Assembly: GCA_019310485.1 (NCBI GenBank)
Contig: JAFDEF010000019.1
Span: 1 to 46,949 of the forward strand
Reading direction: 5' to 3'
Source: Deltaproteobacteria bacterium
Lineage (GTDB): Bacteria; Desulfobacterota; DSM-4660; Desulfatiglandales; HGW-15
Length of the DNA: 46,949 nt
Of the stretch, positions 16,498 through 25,676 are shown one piece after another. The notes beneath the pieces are model-generated. The model was not told the origin of the DNA. It did not search any database and saw nothing but the letters and a program-made list of their open reading frames with translations. Position 1 is the stretch's first letter. Each line of letters starts with the position of its first letter. The position numbers were made by a program, and so were the translations under genes.

Positions 16498-18604
16498 CAA
16501 AGAATATATACGCTCTACCTGCAGACTCTGCTACAACGGCTGTGGAATCCTGGTGGAGATGAAAAACGGCGAACCTTTCAGGGTGAAGGGTGATCCATCC
16601 CATCCTGTAAGCAGAGGAATACTTTGCAAAAAGGGCCTGGCATCACTTGAATACCTCAACAGTCCTTACAGGTTGAGCCGACCGCTCATGAGGGTTGGTT
16701 CAAAGAAGAACCCACAGTGGAAAGAGATACAATGGGACAGCGCTCTGGAGCTTATCGCAGAACGATTTGCCGATACGAAAAAAAGGTATGGAGCAGAATC
16801 AATTCAGGTAATAAAAGGGGGCGCCAAGGGAATCTCCGACGTGCTTTTGAAAAAATTTGCCGATGCTCTTGAGACGCCCAACTACACTTCAATGGCATCC
16901 ATATGTTTTGTCCCAGGAGAAATGGCCTCCAGGTTCACTTACGGGTATTATGCTGTTCCTGATTTTGATCACCCCCCTCGCTGCATCATTGTGTGGGGAT
17001 GCAACCCGGAGTCGTCAGCCATAAGCATCTATAATGATATCAATAAAGCTGCTAAGAAAGGAGCCAAGCTCATTGTTATAGATCCTCTCAAATCAAGGCT
17101 GGCTCAAAAGGCAGATCTATGGCTTAAGCCAAGACCTGGTACTGATCTGCCCCTCGCGCTTGCAATAGCTCACGTTATCATCAGAGAAAAATTATATGAT
17201 CGCAATTTTGTTGACCGCTGGACAACGGGATTCGAACAGCTTGAAAAGCATGTTCGAGCTTACACTCCTGAAAAGGCGGCAAACATAACCTGGGTGGACA
17301 GAGATAAAATTATTGAGGCTGCCCGCCTTTATGCCACCAACAAACCCGGGTGCATTCAGTGGGGAAACGGCTTGGAGACTAATCTAAACAGTTTTCAAAC
17401 CTGTAGAGCTATTGCCATGCTAAGAGCGATTTCGGGGAATCTCGCAGTGCCCGGAGGCGAACTCAGGTGGGCGCAGCCACCAACTGAAAACGTTTTTCCC
17501 AACCCTTTCCATCATGCTCAGGCGAACACAGGAGACGAGAACCACGAACGGCTTATCTATGAACGACATCAAAAAAGCTTGAGCAGAAATGATAACCTTG
17601 CCCCCTTTGCTCGATATGTAACACCGCCGAGAGTGGTAAAATCAGTAATCCGAAAAGATCCTTACCCCATAAGATCGGCCTTTATCCAGGGCTCAAATAT
17701 ACTCTGCTCATACCCCAATAGCAGGGAAACCTTTGAAGCACTCAAGATGCTTGAATTCGTGGTTGTCACAGATATGTTTATGACTCCCACCGCCATGATG
17801 GCGGATGTCGTGCTGCCCGCTGCTTCCTACCTTGAGTTTGACAGTATTGAGGCCCCCTGCCATCTCCCTATTGTTTCAGCACAACAAAAAGTGGCTTCGG
17901 TTGGTGAAAGCTGGTCTGACCTTAAGATATTGAATGAGCTGGCGAAAAAACTTAACTTCAAGGATTTTTGGAGGGATGAGCGTGCATTCCTTGACTGGGT
18001 TCTGGCCCCTTCCGGGCTGAACTTTGAGGAGTTTAAAGATAAGGGCTTTCTTGAGGGCACTAAAACCTACATGCACTACGAGAAATATGGATTCGACACT
18101 CCGTCGGGGAAAGTCGAGCTTTTTCCTGCAATTTTTCAAAAGTGGGGAGTCGACCCTTTGCCCGTATACAAGGAGCTGCCCGAAACCCCCTTCAGTGATC
18201 CAGCCCTGTCCGCACAATACCCTTTTATTGCCGTAAGCAGGAAAAGCCCTTACTTCAAACACTCGCGGGACAGGCAAATTCCTCCTTTGCGAAAAATGCA
18301 CCCTGAGCCTGTGGTGATAATCAATGCTGCCGAGGCACAAAAGCTTGGCATTAAAGATGGAGATATTGTCTTTGTTGAAACTAGGAGGGGAAAAATCAGG
18401 CAAAAGGCAAAGCTATCAGGCGATATCGACAAAAGGCTCATAGCCATAGATTATGGTTGGTATTTCCCTGAAAAAAAGGGGCACCAATTGATGGGCTGGG
18501 CTGCATCTAATATCAACATTTTGACAAGTAACGATCCTCCCTTTAATAAAGAGATGGGCTCTACCAACCTGCGGGGCTTTTTGTGCAGGGTGTCAAAGGC
18601 CTAA
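16475..18604 (+). CDS. molybdopterin-dependent oxidoreductase catalytic subunit
   Basis: A 709-residue DMSO-reductase superfamily enzyme using Mo- or W-bis-MGD. The N-terminal [4Fe-4S] motif is C16-x2-C19-x3-C23-x27-C51. The probable metal-ligating cysteine is Cys144 in ASICFVPGEMASRFTYG. A C-terminal molydop-binding domain is visible from about residue 590 (YPFIAVSRKS, INAAEAQKLGIKDGD). There is no twin-arginine signal, so it should be cytoplasmic, like acetylene hydratase or certain formate dehydrogenase-like enzymes. No small Fe-S or membrane subunit follows; instead a decayed liv operon begins 69 bp later. Substrate unknown; pairing with an MtaA-like protein is its most informative context. 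Confidence 0.9.
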   Translation: MKGSQENNKEYIRSTCRLCYNGCGILVEMKNGEPFRVKGDPSHPVSRGILCKKGLASLEYLNSPYRLSRPLMRVGSKKNPQWKEIQWDSALELIAERFADTKKRYGAESIQVIKGGAKGISDVLLKKFADALETPNYTSMASICFVPGEMASRFTYGYYAVPDFDHPPRCIIVWGCNPESSAISIYNDINKAAKKGAKLIVIDPLKSRLAQKADLWLKPRPGTDLPLALAIAHVIIREKLYDRNFVDRWTTGFEQLEKHVRAYTPEKAANITWVDRDKIIEAARLYATNKPGCIQWGNGLETNLNSFQTCRAIAMLRAISGNLAVPGGELRWAQPPTENVFPNPFHHAQANTGDENHERLIYERHQKSLSRNDNLAPFARYVTPPRVVKSVIRKDPYPIRSAFIQGSNILCSYPNSRETFEALKMLEFVVVTDMFMTPTAMMADVVLPAASYLEFDSIEAPCHLPIVSAQQKVASVGESWSDLKILNELAKKLNFKDFWRDERAFLDWVLAPSGLNFEEFKDKGFLEGTKTYMHYEKYGFDTPSGKVELFPAIFQKWGVDPLPVYKELPETPFSDPALSAQYPFIAVSRKSPYFKHSRDRQIPPLRKMHPEPVVIINAAEAQKLGIKDGDIVFVETRRGKIRQKAKLSGDIDKRLIAIDYGWYFPEKKGHQLMGWAASNINILTSNDPPFNKEMGSTNLRGFLCRVSKA

Positions 18605-18672
18605 GACAAATTAGGGTATTTTGTCTAAGGTAGCTTGCTTTGAAAACCATTTAAATGAAAGGAGATGAGTTC

Positions 18673-19741
18673 ATGAAGAAAGCATTCTTGGTTTTATCTG
18701 TTGTTATTTTCCTATTTGTGTTCTTAGGGGTCTGTCCCACCTCTTTTGCCTAGTCCGGCGTGTGGCGGATTGGGACTATTTACCCGCTGACCGGGCCCCT
18801 AGCTAAGAACGGCATCAAGAACTTTGACAGCGTAAAAATCGCCACTCAGATGATAAATGATGCCGGCGGGGTGCTGGGAAAGAAGGTAGTCCTTGTCAGT
18901 GCTGATGCCCCTGATCCGCAGGCTGCTGCAAGCGAGGCAAATCGACTAATTACCAACGAGAAGATCACCACAATTATCGGTACCTAGGCAAGCGGTCTAT
19001 CCATGGCAGCCACAGTGGTCGCTGAAAAAAACAAAGTATTTTACATTGAAACAGAGGGGGTTTCAGGGCTTATCACTGCGAGAGGATTCAAGTATCTTTT
19101 CAGAACCACATTCAGCAGCGGCATGATGGCGGCTCAAATCATTGACTATATCGCCAAGGTGATAGCGCCCAAGATGGGCAGAAGAGCCGAAGACCTTCGC
19201 ATTGCCACAGTTCATGAGGACGGAGGTTTTGGAAGCGTCACGCAAAAAGGTCTGACCGCGAGCGCCAAGCGCCTGTGCCTCAAGATAGTCTCCACGCAAA
19301 GTTACAGCGCAAAGTCCACTGATCTTTCAGGCATGATACTCAAGCTCAAGCGCGCAAAGCCTGACATTATTCTTGCTGCACAATACATCAACGACGCCAT
19401 CCTGTTTCACAGGCAGGCAAAGGAGCTTGGACTAAAGGCCATGATTATAGGGAGTACGGCCGGACAGGGGAACCCTGACTTTGTGAAAGCACTGGGAAAG
19501 GATGCTGATGGAGTTATCGCCTTTGGAATTCCTTCGGAGTTTTCCATAAAGGACCTGGCAACCCAACCCAAAAGAGATGCCGCGGAGTTTCTAAAGCGGT
19601 ACCAGAAAACACACAATGGAAAGTATCCGAATCCCACCTCTTTTGTTGGATTTGCAGGTGCCTGGATTCTGTACAGGTTTGTCTTGCCGAGGGCTGGAAG
19701 CCTTGATCCTGAAAAACTGAGAAAAGCCGCCTTGAGTCTGG
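18673..19741 (+). pseudogene. branched-chain amino acid-type ABC binding protein (livJ-like), broken
   Basis: A Peripla_BP_6 binding protein with good signal peptide and ribosome site (AAAGGAG), but broken in three ways. An in-frame TAG at 18751-18753 lies just at the signal-peptide junction (SFA*SGVWRIG). A second TAG at 18985-18987 interrupts IIGT*ASGLSMAA, where relatives have a residue such as Tyr. The 3' end, normally about 80 further codons, is missing: the frame runs directly into the livH start at 19742 and continues out of frame inside livH. Homology on both sides of each stop is intact, which points to recent nonsense mutations. Suppression of UAG is discussed under findings. Confidence 0.88.
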
Positions 19742-20656
19742 ATGTTCCTCCAGGTTCTAAACTCAAGTATCTTGCTGGGTGGAATATACGCCCTTCCAAG
19801 CGTGGGGCTTACCTTTATTTTCGGTGTTATGAAGATCGTCAATTTCGCTCACGGCGAGTTTCTCATGCTTGCAATGTACATATCTTTCTGGCTCTTTCAT
19901 TACACTCACTTGGACCCTTACCTATCCATCTTTGTTGTTGCACCATTACTTTTCCTGGTCGGCATGATCGTCTACCAATTTTTCATAAAACCCACAATCG
20001 GCGCGCCCATCCTAACCCAGATTTTTGTAACGGTCGGCATCTCCATTGTTGTTGAAAACGTGGCACTCCTTGTGTGGTCGGCGGATTTTAGAACTATCTC
20101 TCTTAACTACCTGCGAAACCCCATTGTGCTGGGTCCATACCCTTCCCTTGGAATTCAAGAGTTAAACGTTAACCCCGCAAGGGTCATCGCTTTTATCTTG
20201 GGCCTTTCCCTCTCCATTGCTTCCTATCTTTTCCTGAAGTACAGCTACACTGGAAAAATCATTCGGGCTACCTCGCAAGACCGTTCTGCTGCCTTGCTGA
20301 TGGGCATTAACATTGACAAAGTTTACAAGTTGACATTCGCCATCGGCATCCTCCTGGTAGGTGTTGCTGGTTGCTTGATGATTCCCATTTATACGGTTCA
20401 CCCTTTCGTGGGATTTGAATTCGTACTTGTCATGTTCGTGGTGGTGGTCTTTGGAGGTATGGGAAGTATTGTAGGTGCGATGATTGCCGGGATTCTGATC
20501 GGCATCATCGAGGTGTTTTCAAGTTTCTTGATAGGTCCGGGAAGCAAACAGGCGATTTATTTCCTCGTGTTCATAGCTGTTCTAGTTATCAGGCCGGCCG
20601 GACTTTTTGGAGTAAAAGGCGAGGAGGAACTCGAACGCATTGAAGCTATTGACTGA
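19742..20656 (+). CDS. branched-chain amino acid ABC permease (LivH family), in decayed operon
   Basis: A 304-residue LivH-type permease, open throughout. The N-terminus MFLQVLNSSILLGGIYALP and the block FIFGVMKIVNFAHGEF are typical, as are the C-terminal VVFGGMGSIVGAMIAG and FLVFIAVLVIRPAGLFG. It is the only undamaged gene of this liv cluster. It has lost its natural upstream spacer: the livJ deletion ends at its start codon and no ribosome site remains, so expression is doubtful. It overlaps livM by 17 bp. Probably a functionless leftover, though the sequence itself is intact. Confidence 0.85.
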   Translation: MFLQVLNSSILLGGIYALPSVGLTFIFGVMKIVNFAHGEFLMLAMYISFWLFHYTHLDPYLSIFVVAPLLFLVGMIVYQFFIKPTIGAPILTQIFVTVGISIVVENVALLVWSADFRTISLNYLRNPIVLGPYPSLGIQELNVNPARVIAFILGLSLSIASYLFLKYSYTGKIIRATSQDRSAALLMGINIDKVYKLTFAIGILLVGVAGCLMIPIYTVHPFVGFEFVLVMFVVVVFGGMGSIVGAMIAGILIGIIEVFSSFLIGPGSKQAIYFLVFIAVLVIRPAGLFGVKGEEELERIEAID

Positions 20657-21611
20657 AAAATTAACAAGCAGGCCTCTTGTGCTATTGGTACTCGCAGCAG
20701 TCGCTCTTGCGGTAGCTCCACTCTTCATCAAGAACGACTTTTATCTTGACGGCTTTATACTTGTTTTTGTGTGGGCCGCTTTTGCCGGATCGTGGAATAT
20801 AATATCAGGTTACTGTGGTATGGTTTCGCTCGGGCACAACGCCTTTTTTGGCATCGGAGCATACACCTCCACCCTATTGCTTCTTCGATACGGGCTTACC
20901 CCTTGGCTCGGGATGCTGGTAGGAGGGGGCCTTGCCGCCCTTGTGGGCCTGGTCTTAGGAATAGTCTGCTTCCGGTTGAGGAGTCACTACTTTGCGCTGG
21001 CGACCCTTGCCTTCGGGCAGGTGAGTTTCATTGTTGCCATCAACTGGAGGTCCCTGACCGGTGGCGCTGAAGGCATAGCTTTGCCAATTGAACCCGGCCT
21101 TTATAACATGGCTTCCAGCAGCAAGCTTGCCTATCTGTACATAGGACTTGCTCTTTTTCTGTGTGTTATGCTTATCTTCCATGTCATTGAACGCTCGAGG
21201 CTTGGGTACTACCTTACCGCTTTTAAATAAAACGAGGATGCGGCGCGCGCTCTGGGTGTAAAAACCGGCAGAGTCCGCTTGCTGGCCATGGTCATTAGCT
21301 CCTTTCTTGCCGCTGTCATAGGGACATTTTATGCCCAGTACCTGGTGTATATCGACCCCAGTAGCGCAATCAGGATTCAAATAGCAGTCCAGGTTGCCCT
21401 TTTTGCTATTGTAGGTGGCGTGGGCACCACTCTTGGCCCTGCTATTGGAGCAATGATTTTCATACCCATTACTATTGCCCCTAGAGCCAAGTTGGGGACA
21501 GCGGCACCAGGGCTGCATATGATTATTTATGGCGTCATTTTGATGGCCGTACTTCTTTACATGCCACAGGGCGTCTATGGGACACTAAGGGAGAGGTGGA
21601 AAAGCACGTAG
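20640..21611 (+). pseudogene. branched-chain amino acid ABC permease (livM-like), nonsense mutation
   Basis: A LivM-type permease of about 323 codons starting from TTG at 20640. A TAA at 21228-21230 interrupts TAFK*NEDAARALGV. Relatives usually have Glu or Asp here (the EDEDAARALG motif), so a single GAA-to-TAA change explains it. The reading frame continues without shift to the expected C-terminus (MPQGVYGTLRERW). The stop removes the last four or so membrane segments and the EAA-like coupling region, so the product would be inactive. Confidence 0.88.
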
Positions 21612-21650
21612 CGAGGCTCCTTAGTTCTTGAAGGATAAGATCCAAAGCTT

Positions 21651-22004
21651 GATAAAAAAGATCTGCTTAGCAAAAACCTTACCATTGCGGACCGAAAAAG
21701 GCTCGAGATTGCCCGAGGTCTGGCTACATCCCCTTGGCTCTTCCTGCTTGACGAGGTGATGGCTGGCCTAAATCCAAATGACCTCAAAGACATGACCCAG
21801 TTGATCCATAATCTCCTGGAAACCGGCCTCACCCTATTTATTATTGAGCATATTATGGCGGTGATCATGAATCTGTCCCACCGCGTTATTGTGCTGGACC
21901 ACGGTGAAATGATTTGCGGAGGAGCGCCTGAGGAAGTTGCATGTGATCCAAAGGTTATAAAAGCTTACCCGGGAGAGGAATATGCCCTTGCTAAAAGTAA
22001 GTAA
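21651..22004 (+). pseudogene. branched-chain amino acid ABC ATPase (livG-like), 5' deleted
   Basis: Only the C-terminal half of LivG is present: LTIADRKRLEIARGLA (post-signature region), Walker B LFLLDEVMAG, the H-loop IIEHIM, and the C-terminal GEMICGGAPEEV. Walker A and the first roughly 130 residues are missing and there is no start codon. A TAA at 21636-21638 bounds the frame upstream. The sequence just before, reading GSLVLEG, may be the original N-terminus, which would make this an internal deletion. It cannot bind ATP as encoded. Confidence 0.85.
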
Positions 22005-22452
22005 CCTGGATGCCTATTATGGGGACGTCCAGGTACTGTTCGACATTTCAATAGAAGTCCGGAAAGAAGAGCTTGTATCAATTGTGGGCGCAAACGCAGC
22101 CGGGAAAAGTACCCTCCTTTGCTCTATCTCAGGGCTTTTGAAAAGAATGTCGGGATCTGTGGTGTTCAATGGAGAGGAACTTAAAGGACATCCTCCATAT
22201 GAAATCGTGGGTCTGGGGATCACTCATATTCTGGAAGGCCGCCGCGTTTTTCCCTTGCTTAGCGTTCAGGAGAACCTGGAAGTGGGCGCTTACTCTCGAA
22301 GATCACATGTGGAGCCCCCGGGCAAAATTCATGACATCGCAAGAGGTCTCATACGAAAGGTGCCCAGGCTCAACCGTTTCTTTCTGTGGATAGACGACCT
22401 GCTAGGATATGGCAGGCCTCCAAAAGAAAAGAACTTTTGGCAGGTTTTGTGA
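21982..22452 (+). pseudogene. branched-chain amino acid ABC ATPase (livF-like), 3' deleted
   Basis: The N-terminal half of LivF: MPLLKVSNLDAYYGDVQ, Walker A GANAAGKST, Q-loop region and RRVFPLLSVQENLEVGAY. After about residue 130 similarity ends and the frame closes at 22452 without the LSGGEQQ signature, Walker B or H-loop. A ribosome site (GGGAGAGG) and overlap with livG remain. The deletion endpoint lies within about 60 bp of the convergent NUDIX gene, marking the right edge of the decayed operon. Confidence 0.85.
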
Positions 22453-22488
22453 GCAGTGCGGCCTGCGAGATTTCATGATTTTATTTTT

Positions 22489-23397
22489 CTACGCTCTTAC
22501 CGGCCGCCATATCCCCCCATGGTACCAGAGCCTGGAAAAAGGCTCTCCCACTCCCACGACACTATTTGCAAGCACAGATGGGTCAATTTCTATTTTTTCA
22601 TTAATCATCGGATCCCATGGCTGAAGGATAACCGGATCTCTGCCCGCCAGCACCATCCGCGGCAAACGTGCCTGCCCCCACTGCCTGGTCTCCAGAGCCT
22701 TCTGCAGTTCATCAAAACTTGAGTATGACTGAAGTTCGTGAAGTGTGATAAGGGTTGGTGGACTCAAGGGAATTTCTCCCTTGAGATTCGCTGAAAGTCC
22801 CTTCTCAGGACTGACCCAGATACCTGATGTTGTTTCCCTTGCATCCGGAGTGCACTCCTCGCCCTGAGGCATGAAACCTACGAAAAAACGCGTATCAAAC
22901 CGCCTTGGCATGGCCTCGGGAGTTATCCAGTGCGCCCAGCGGGAAAGAAGAGAAAGCGAAAGTCTCCATCCAGTTGAAAGAACAGCTTTCCACAACCACC
23001 CTTTTGACAAGGAGCAGGCATTGCGCTCTTTACGAAGCATTGCGAGCCTCGCGTCACCATCTTCCAATCCACTTGCAAGCAAAACACCGGCTTCCTCAAA
23101 TGTTTCCCTGATTCCTGAAACAGCATGAGCAATGCTTTCTATCAATCCAAGGTTGTTCCCTCCAAGGCGCAAGTTGATCTTTTCTTCATCAAGATCCAAG
23201 TGGCCCTTCCACATGTCAGGACGTCTATCTTTAGAATCAATCGCACCCCCCGGGAAAACATAGTTACCCGGGAAAAATCTGCTTTTAGCGCTTCGCCTGA
23301 GAAGGTAAACCTGTAAAGAAGAACGCTTCGTGCGAGTCAGAATCACAGTGGAGGCTGGCTTTGGTTTTGGTGTTTTTCTGTGCTTTTCGTGTGTCAT
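22489..23397 (-). CDS. NUDIX hydrolase (NUDT19-like)
   Basis: A 302-residue NUDIX-fold protein. FPGNYVFPGGAIDSKD precedes the Nudix helix, seen as AVSGIRETFEEAGVLL around residue 96, matching the RE-x2-EE-x-G core. The long insertion and C-terminal part (EEFDTRFF-like DTRFFVGFMP) resemble the NUDT7/NUDT19 coenzyme A diphosphatase-like group, so it may clean up CoA derivatives. ATG 23397 is favoured over TTG 23412 because GAGG lies nine bases upstream. It converges with the decayed livF. Substrate assignment is by resemblance only. Confidence 0.82.
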   Translation of the reverse strand: MTHEKHRKTPKPKPASTVILTRTKRSSLQVYLLRRSAKSRFFPGNYVFPGGAIDSKDRRPDMWKGHLDLDEEKINLRLGGNNLGLIESIAHAVSGIRETFEEAGVLLASGLEDGDARLAMLRKERNACSLSKGWLWKAVLSTGWRLSLSLLSRWAHWITPEAMPRRFDTRFFVGFMPQGEECTPDARETTSGIWVSPEKGLSANLKGEIPLSPPTLITLHELQSYSSFDELQKALETRQWGQARLPRMVLAGRDPVILQPWDPMINEKIEIDPSVLANSVVGVGEPFSRLWYHGGIWRPVRA

Positions 23398-23665
23398 TCT
23401 CGCACGCCTCAAGATATACTTTTGCTGTTGCAGCTTTATATACTATTGTTGAGGCAATTAACAACACTTAAAAAGGAGCTTTTCCCACTGGCTCTGCAAA
23501 TTCGCTCCATAGTGGTGACTTTCATTAATCAAGAATAATTCTCTTGAGATAAATCGCCATATCCTCTAAATCTAGGAAAACCGGGGAAGGCACATGGAGT
23601 CTCTAATAGGTAAATATTCAAGCAGAAGGCAGCGACCTGAGTAATGAGCGGCAGGGAAGGAGGCT

Positions 23666-24658
23666 GTGATTGTGAATTATAGGTTGGAGCTGGAAGTTGC
23701 ACTGGAAGCAGCCAGAAAAGCATGCGAGCTGTGCAGAGAGGTGCAGCAAGCCCGTCTTTCAGGTGGAGTCATCGAAAAAAGAGACGGCTCTCCTGTAACC
23801 GTGGCCGACTATGGATCGCAAGCGGTGGTGAGCACCCGCCTTGAAGCTGTTTTCCCTAAGGATCCACTTGTTAGTGAGGAAGATACGGGGCTGTTGCGCT
23901 TACCCGAAAATGCAGCCCTAAGGCAAGTAGTTTTAGCCAATGTGAATAAAATCGATCCCGGCTTGAACAATGAACAGATGCTTCATGCTATTGATCGGGG
24001 AACAGCACAGGCCAACCCGAAGGGCAGGTTCTGGACCCTTGATCCTATTGACGGCACTAAAGGTTTTCTCAGGGGAAGACAATATGCTGTAGCGCTGGCA
24101 CTCATAGAGAAAGGAGAAGTGGTTCTTGGTGTCCTTGGATGCCCTAGCCTTCCTGAAAATCTTCAGAAACCACACAGCACACGCGGCTTCCTCTTCTTTG
24201 CAGTGAAAGGGCAAGGCTCCTGGGCATATGACCTGGCAGGCGGAAACAAGACAAGGATTGAGGTTTCTTGCGCAAAGCAATCCTCGGATCTTCGATTGTG
24301 CGAGTCTTTTGAACCCTCGCACTCCTCCCATAAGAAATCCTTGATGGTTGCCGAGTACCTGGGCATAAAAAAGCCGCCGATTCGGATGGACAGCCAGTGT
24401 AAGTACGGAATTGTCGCAAGGGGCGAAGCTTCTGTCTACCTTCGCTTGCCCACCCAGCGCTCGTATGTAGAGGCAATTTGGGATCATGCAGCAGGCTCCA
24501 TTCTCGTGAGGGAAGCGGGCGGAAAGGTTACTGACCTCATGGGAAAAGAGCTTGATTTTGCGGCCGGAAGGAAGCTTTCTCGAAATAGAGGCATTATAGC
24601 AAGCAACGGCAAACTCCACGAGCGGATACTGGAAGCAGTGCATCGCGTTGCACTCTAA
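23666..24658 (+). CDS. 3'(2'),5'-bisphosphate nucleotidase-like phosphatase (HAL2/CysQ-type)
   Basis: A 330-residue inositol-monophosphatase superfamily enzyme. Metal-site motifs are KRDGSPVTVADYGSQA, VSEEDTG and LDPIDGTKGFLRGRQYAVAL, with the final EAIWDHAAGSILVREAGG. The wording matches HAL2/SAL1-type 3'-phosphoadenosine 5'-phosphate phosphatases better than bacterial CysQ. It probably recycles PAP from sulfate activation or another phosphorylated nucleotide. It starts with GTG preceded by GGAAGGAGG. The TrpF-like gene follows 45 bp later in the same direction, so the pair may be an operon. The upstream region 23398-23665 has a short inverted repeat (TCAAGA-N7-TCTTGA at 23528-23546) and no other gene. 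Confidence 0.85.
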   Translation: MIVNYRLELEVALEAARKACELCREVQQARLSGGVIEKRDGSPVTVADYGSQAVVSTRLEAVFPKDPLVSEEDTGLLRLPENAALRQVVLANVNKIDPGLNNEQMLHAIDRGTAQANPKGRFWTLDPIDGTKGFLRGRQYAVALALIEKGEVVLGVLGCPSLPENLQKPHSTRGFLFFAVKGQGSWAYDLAGGNKTRIEVSCAKQSSDLRLCESFEPSHSSHKKSLMVAEYLGIKKPPIRMDSQCKYGIVARGEASVYLRLPTQRSYVEAIWDHAAGSILVREAGGKVTDLMGKELDFAAGRKLSRNRGIIASNGKLHERILEAVHRVAL

Positions 24659-24703
24659 CCGCCCTCAACCAGAGCTATTTACGAGAAACAAAGGGGAGGA
24701 ATT

Positions 24704-25618
24704 GTGATAACCCAGATCTACGAAATTCAGAGTCCGCAGGAGGCGGAAAAGTGTATTGAACTTGGCGTGGACCAGATTGGAAGCGTGCTTCTCTCGCGGG
24801 ATTCCTGGAAAGATCCGGCAATCAAAGAGGTTGCCGGACTGACCGAAGGTACATCCACAAAGCATAGCATTATACCTCTTTTTTCCGAAACAGAGACCAT
24901 CTTCAAGGCAATGGAATATTATCGCCCGGGCTATGTTCATTTCTGCGAAAGCCCGATGGATCAATTCGGCAAAATAAAGAGCATTGAGAAAATGATCGAA
25001 TCTCAACTCAAGTTCAAGGAACACTTCCCAGAGATCGGCATAATCAGCACAGTTCCGATGCCCTCCAACGACAGCGAAGCACAGTTTTCCTCCCTTGAAA
25101 TAGGGAAAAAGTTTGCGCGCGCAAGTGATCTTATCCTGGCAGACACCTGGTTGGGGAAAGAGCCTGTCACGGGCTTTATTGGGATAACCAACACAGCCGG
25201 AAACTGGGATGTTGCCCGGGAACTTTCCCTTGAACTTGATGTTCCGGTTCTCCTTGCAGGTGGTCTTTCTCCGGAAAATGTTTATGATGCAATTTTGAAA
25301 GTGACTCCATTTGGAGTAGACAGCTGTAGCGGTACAAATTTTGTGGATGAAACAGGAAAGTCCGTTCGTTTTAGAAAGGACTTCGAGAAACTTGCCAGAT
25401 TCATGGACGAGGTCCGAAGAGCGCGGGAAACCCTGGAGTTAAAGAAGCGGGAGGTTAAAGAGAAGCTTGAAAAGCTCAAAGAAGAGCTCAAGGAACGCGA
25501 GGCAGCCCTTCCAGCTCACTCAGTCAAACCTCAGCAAATAATACTGCTGGAAGAAATCGAAGATGAAGTATCATCTACGCAGAGAGAATATGAGCACCTC
25601 GGGGAAATTCTTGGATAA
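24704..25618 (+). CDS. TrpF-like (phosphoribosylanthranilate isomerase) barrel with coiled-coil tail
   Basis: A 304-residue protein. Residues 1-225 form a TrpF-like TIM barrel: it opens ITQIYEIQSPQEAEKCIELG, and LLAGGLSPENVYDAI and PFGVDSCSG are the phosphate-binding end of that family. The general-base Cys of true TrpF (KICG near the N-terminus) is not present; the equivalent position reads IYEI. Residues about 235-303 are a charged coiled coil (LKKREVKEKLEKLKEELKE), unusual for this fold. GTG 24704 has GGGGAGGA upstream. No other trp genes lie nearby, so a role in tryptophan synthesis is doubtful. Confidence 0.72.
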   Translation: MITQIYEIQSPQEAEKCIELGVDQIGSVLLSRDSWKDPAIKEVAGLTEGTSTKHSIIPLFSETETIFKAMEYYRPGYVHFCESPMDQFGKIKSIEKMIESQLKFKEHFPEIGIISTVPMPSNDSEAQFSSLEIGKKFARASDLILADTWLGKEPVTGFIGITNTAGNWDVARELSLELDVPVLLAGGLSPENVYDAILKVTPFGVDSCSGTNFVDETGKSVRFRKDFEKLARFMDEVRRARETLELKKREVKEKLEKLKEELKEREAALPAHSVKPQQIILLEEIEDEVSSTQREYEHLGEILG

Positions 25619-25676
25619 GAGGTTTCCTGCAACAGGGCCGTTAAGATCCCGCGGGCAGTGGTTCACGTGGAATCCT

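Noticed and set aside
18603..18640. AGACAAA/TTTGTCT stem after the first molybdopterin oxidoreductase as terminator
   Set aside because: Only seven base pairs, A+T rich and not followed by a T-run; may be a weak pause site at best.
18751..18987. Pyrrolysine insertion as the explanation for the livJ stops
   Set aside because: Neighbouring livM is broken by TAA, livG and livF by deletions, and several intact genes in the window end with TAG, so ordinary decay is simpler. Kept only as a testable finding.
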